A model generated the notes under the pieces. The model ran no database searches. It had not been told where the DNA came from and saw nothing but the letters and a program-made list of their open reading frames with translations. The position numbers and the translations under genes are program-made. Below are positions 13,143 to 13,301 of a DNA stretch of 13,301 nt, piece after piece. This DNA comes from Peptoniphilus_E sp964345555. Its GTDB lineage: Bacteria > Bacillota > Clostridia > Tissierellales > Peptoniphilaceae. Within the stretch, counting starts at the first letter, position 1. Each line of letters begins with the position of its first letter. The stretch lies in NCBI GenBank assembly GCA_964345555.1, contig CAYFRD010000039.1:1-13301 (forward strand). The letters are read 5' to 3'.

Positions 13143-13156
13143 TCTAGCTATATAGA
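13128..13156 (+). promoter_or_regulatory. Candidate promoter for a gene beyond the window end
   Basis: TTGTCA (13128-13133) and TATAGA (13151-13156) are 17 bases apart. The -35 lies within the second palindromic repeat. Transcription would begin near 13163. Confidence 0.45.
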
Positions 13157-13271
13157 GATTAGTTAGATTGAGAGGAGTTATATTGATATTAGGGGGAGAA
13201 AGGGAAATTACTTCTCTTAAAGTGGGATATAAGCTGAAACGGTGGTTTACCGTAACAGGTTAGGATGGAGG

Positions 13272-13301
13272 GTGTTAGTAATAAATGAAACATCAGTCTA
13301 T
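13272..13301 (+). CDS. Possible start of a gene running off the window
   Basis: GGAGGG at 13267-13272 is followed by an ATG at 13285 (MKHQS) at a long 12-base spacing. Alternatively a GTG at 13272 opens MLVINETSVY, which is also open to the end. Too little remains to identify either, and neither may be real. Bases 13163-13271 before it contain small dyads such as ACGGT/ACCGT at about 13240-13254, and otherwise nothing I can name. Confidence 0.2.
   Translation, partial: MLVINETSVY

Overview
The window is AT-rich, tightly packed DNA with strong AGGAGG ribosome binding sites, TATAAT-type promoters and short intergenic hairpin terminators. Together with its gene content (a TRAP transporter, sigma-54, a GH73-type glucosaminidase, a TRAM-domain rRNA methyltransferase) it looks like a low-GC anaerobic Firmicute. 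My best guess is the Tissierellia / Peptoniphilus-like anaerobic cocci, but that is inference from style and protein flavour, not from a marker gene.

Layout. Positions 1-3606 (+) hold a TRAP uptake operon: dctP (cut by the window start), dctQ, dctM and a D-2-hydroxyacid dehydrogenase, closed by a bidirectional terminator. On the opposite strand is tadA (tRNA wobble adenosine deaminase). Positions 4151-4857 contain no protein gene. This stretch has a perfect TATAAT box, several long hairpins, a 19-bp long-range inverted repeat and a terminator, so I propose that it encodes a large structured non-coding RNA of about 620 nt. Next (-) is a two-domain protein with a HEPN-type RNxxxH motif followed by a restriction-endonuclease-like domain. 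It is divergent from rpoN (sigma-54), which overlaps a membrane-anchored glucosaminidase gene by 23 bases.

Positions 7786-9381 (-) are a broken secreted alkaline phosphatase gene. One base is missing from an A-run in the signal peptide, and a short deletion after the metal-binding IPDGM motif removes the frame again. Its promoter still carries four hexamers at exact 11-bp spacing, the architecture of a Firmicute PhoP box. A small acidic protein of unknown function lies just upstream on the same strand. purC (+) has its own clear promoter and terminator. A membrane-anchored polysaccharide deacetylase (-) is divergent from rlmD (+), a 23S rRNA uracil-5 methyltransferase. The last 440 bases hold rlmD's likely terminator, two copies of a palindromic 19-bp repeat, a candidate promoter and perhaps the first codons of a gene that runs off the window.

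How the genes fit together: the TRAP genes and the dehydrogenase probably import and oxidise or reduce one organic acid. TadA and RlmD are RNA-modification housekeeping genes, and the glucosaminidase and deacetylase act on the cell surface. The two items most worth following up are the candidate large RNA at 4214-4850 and the HEPN plus nuclease fusion beside it; they converge on, and share, one terminator.
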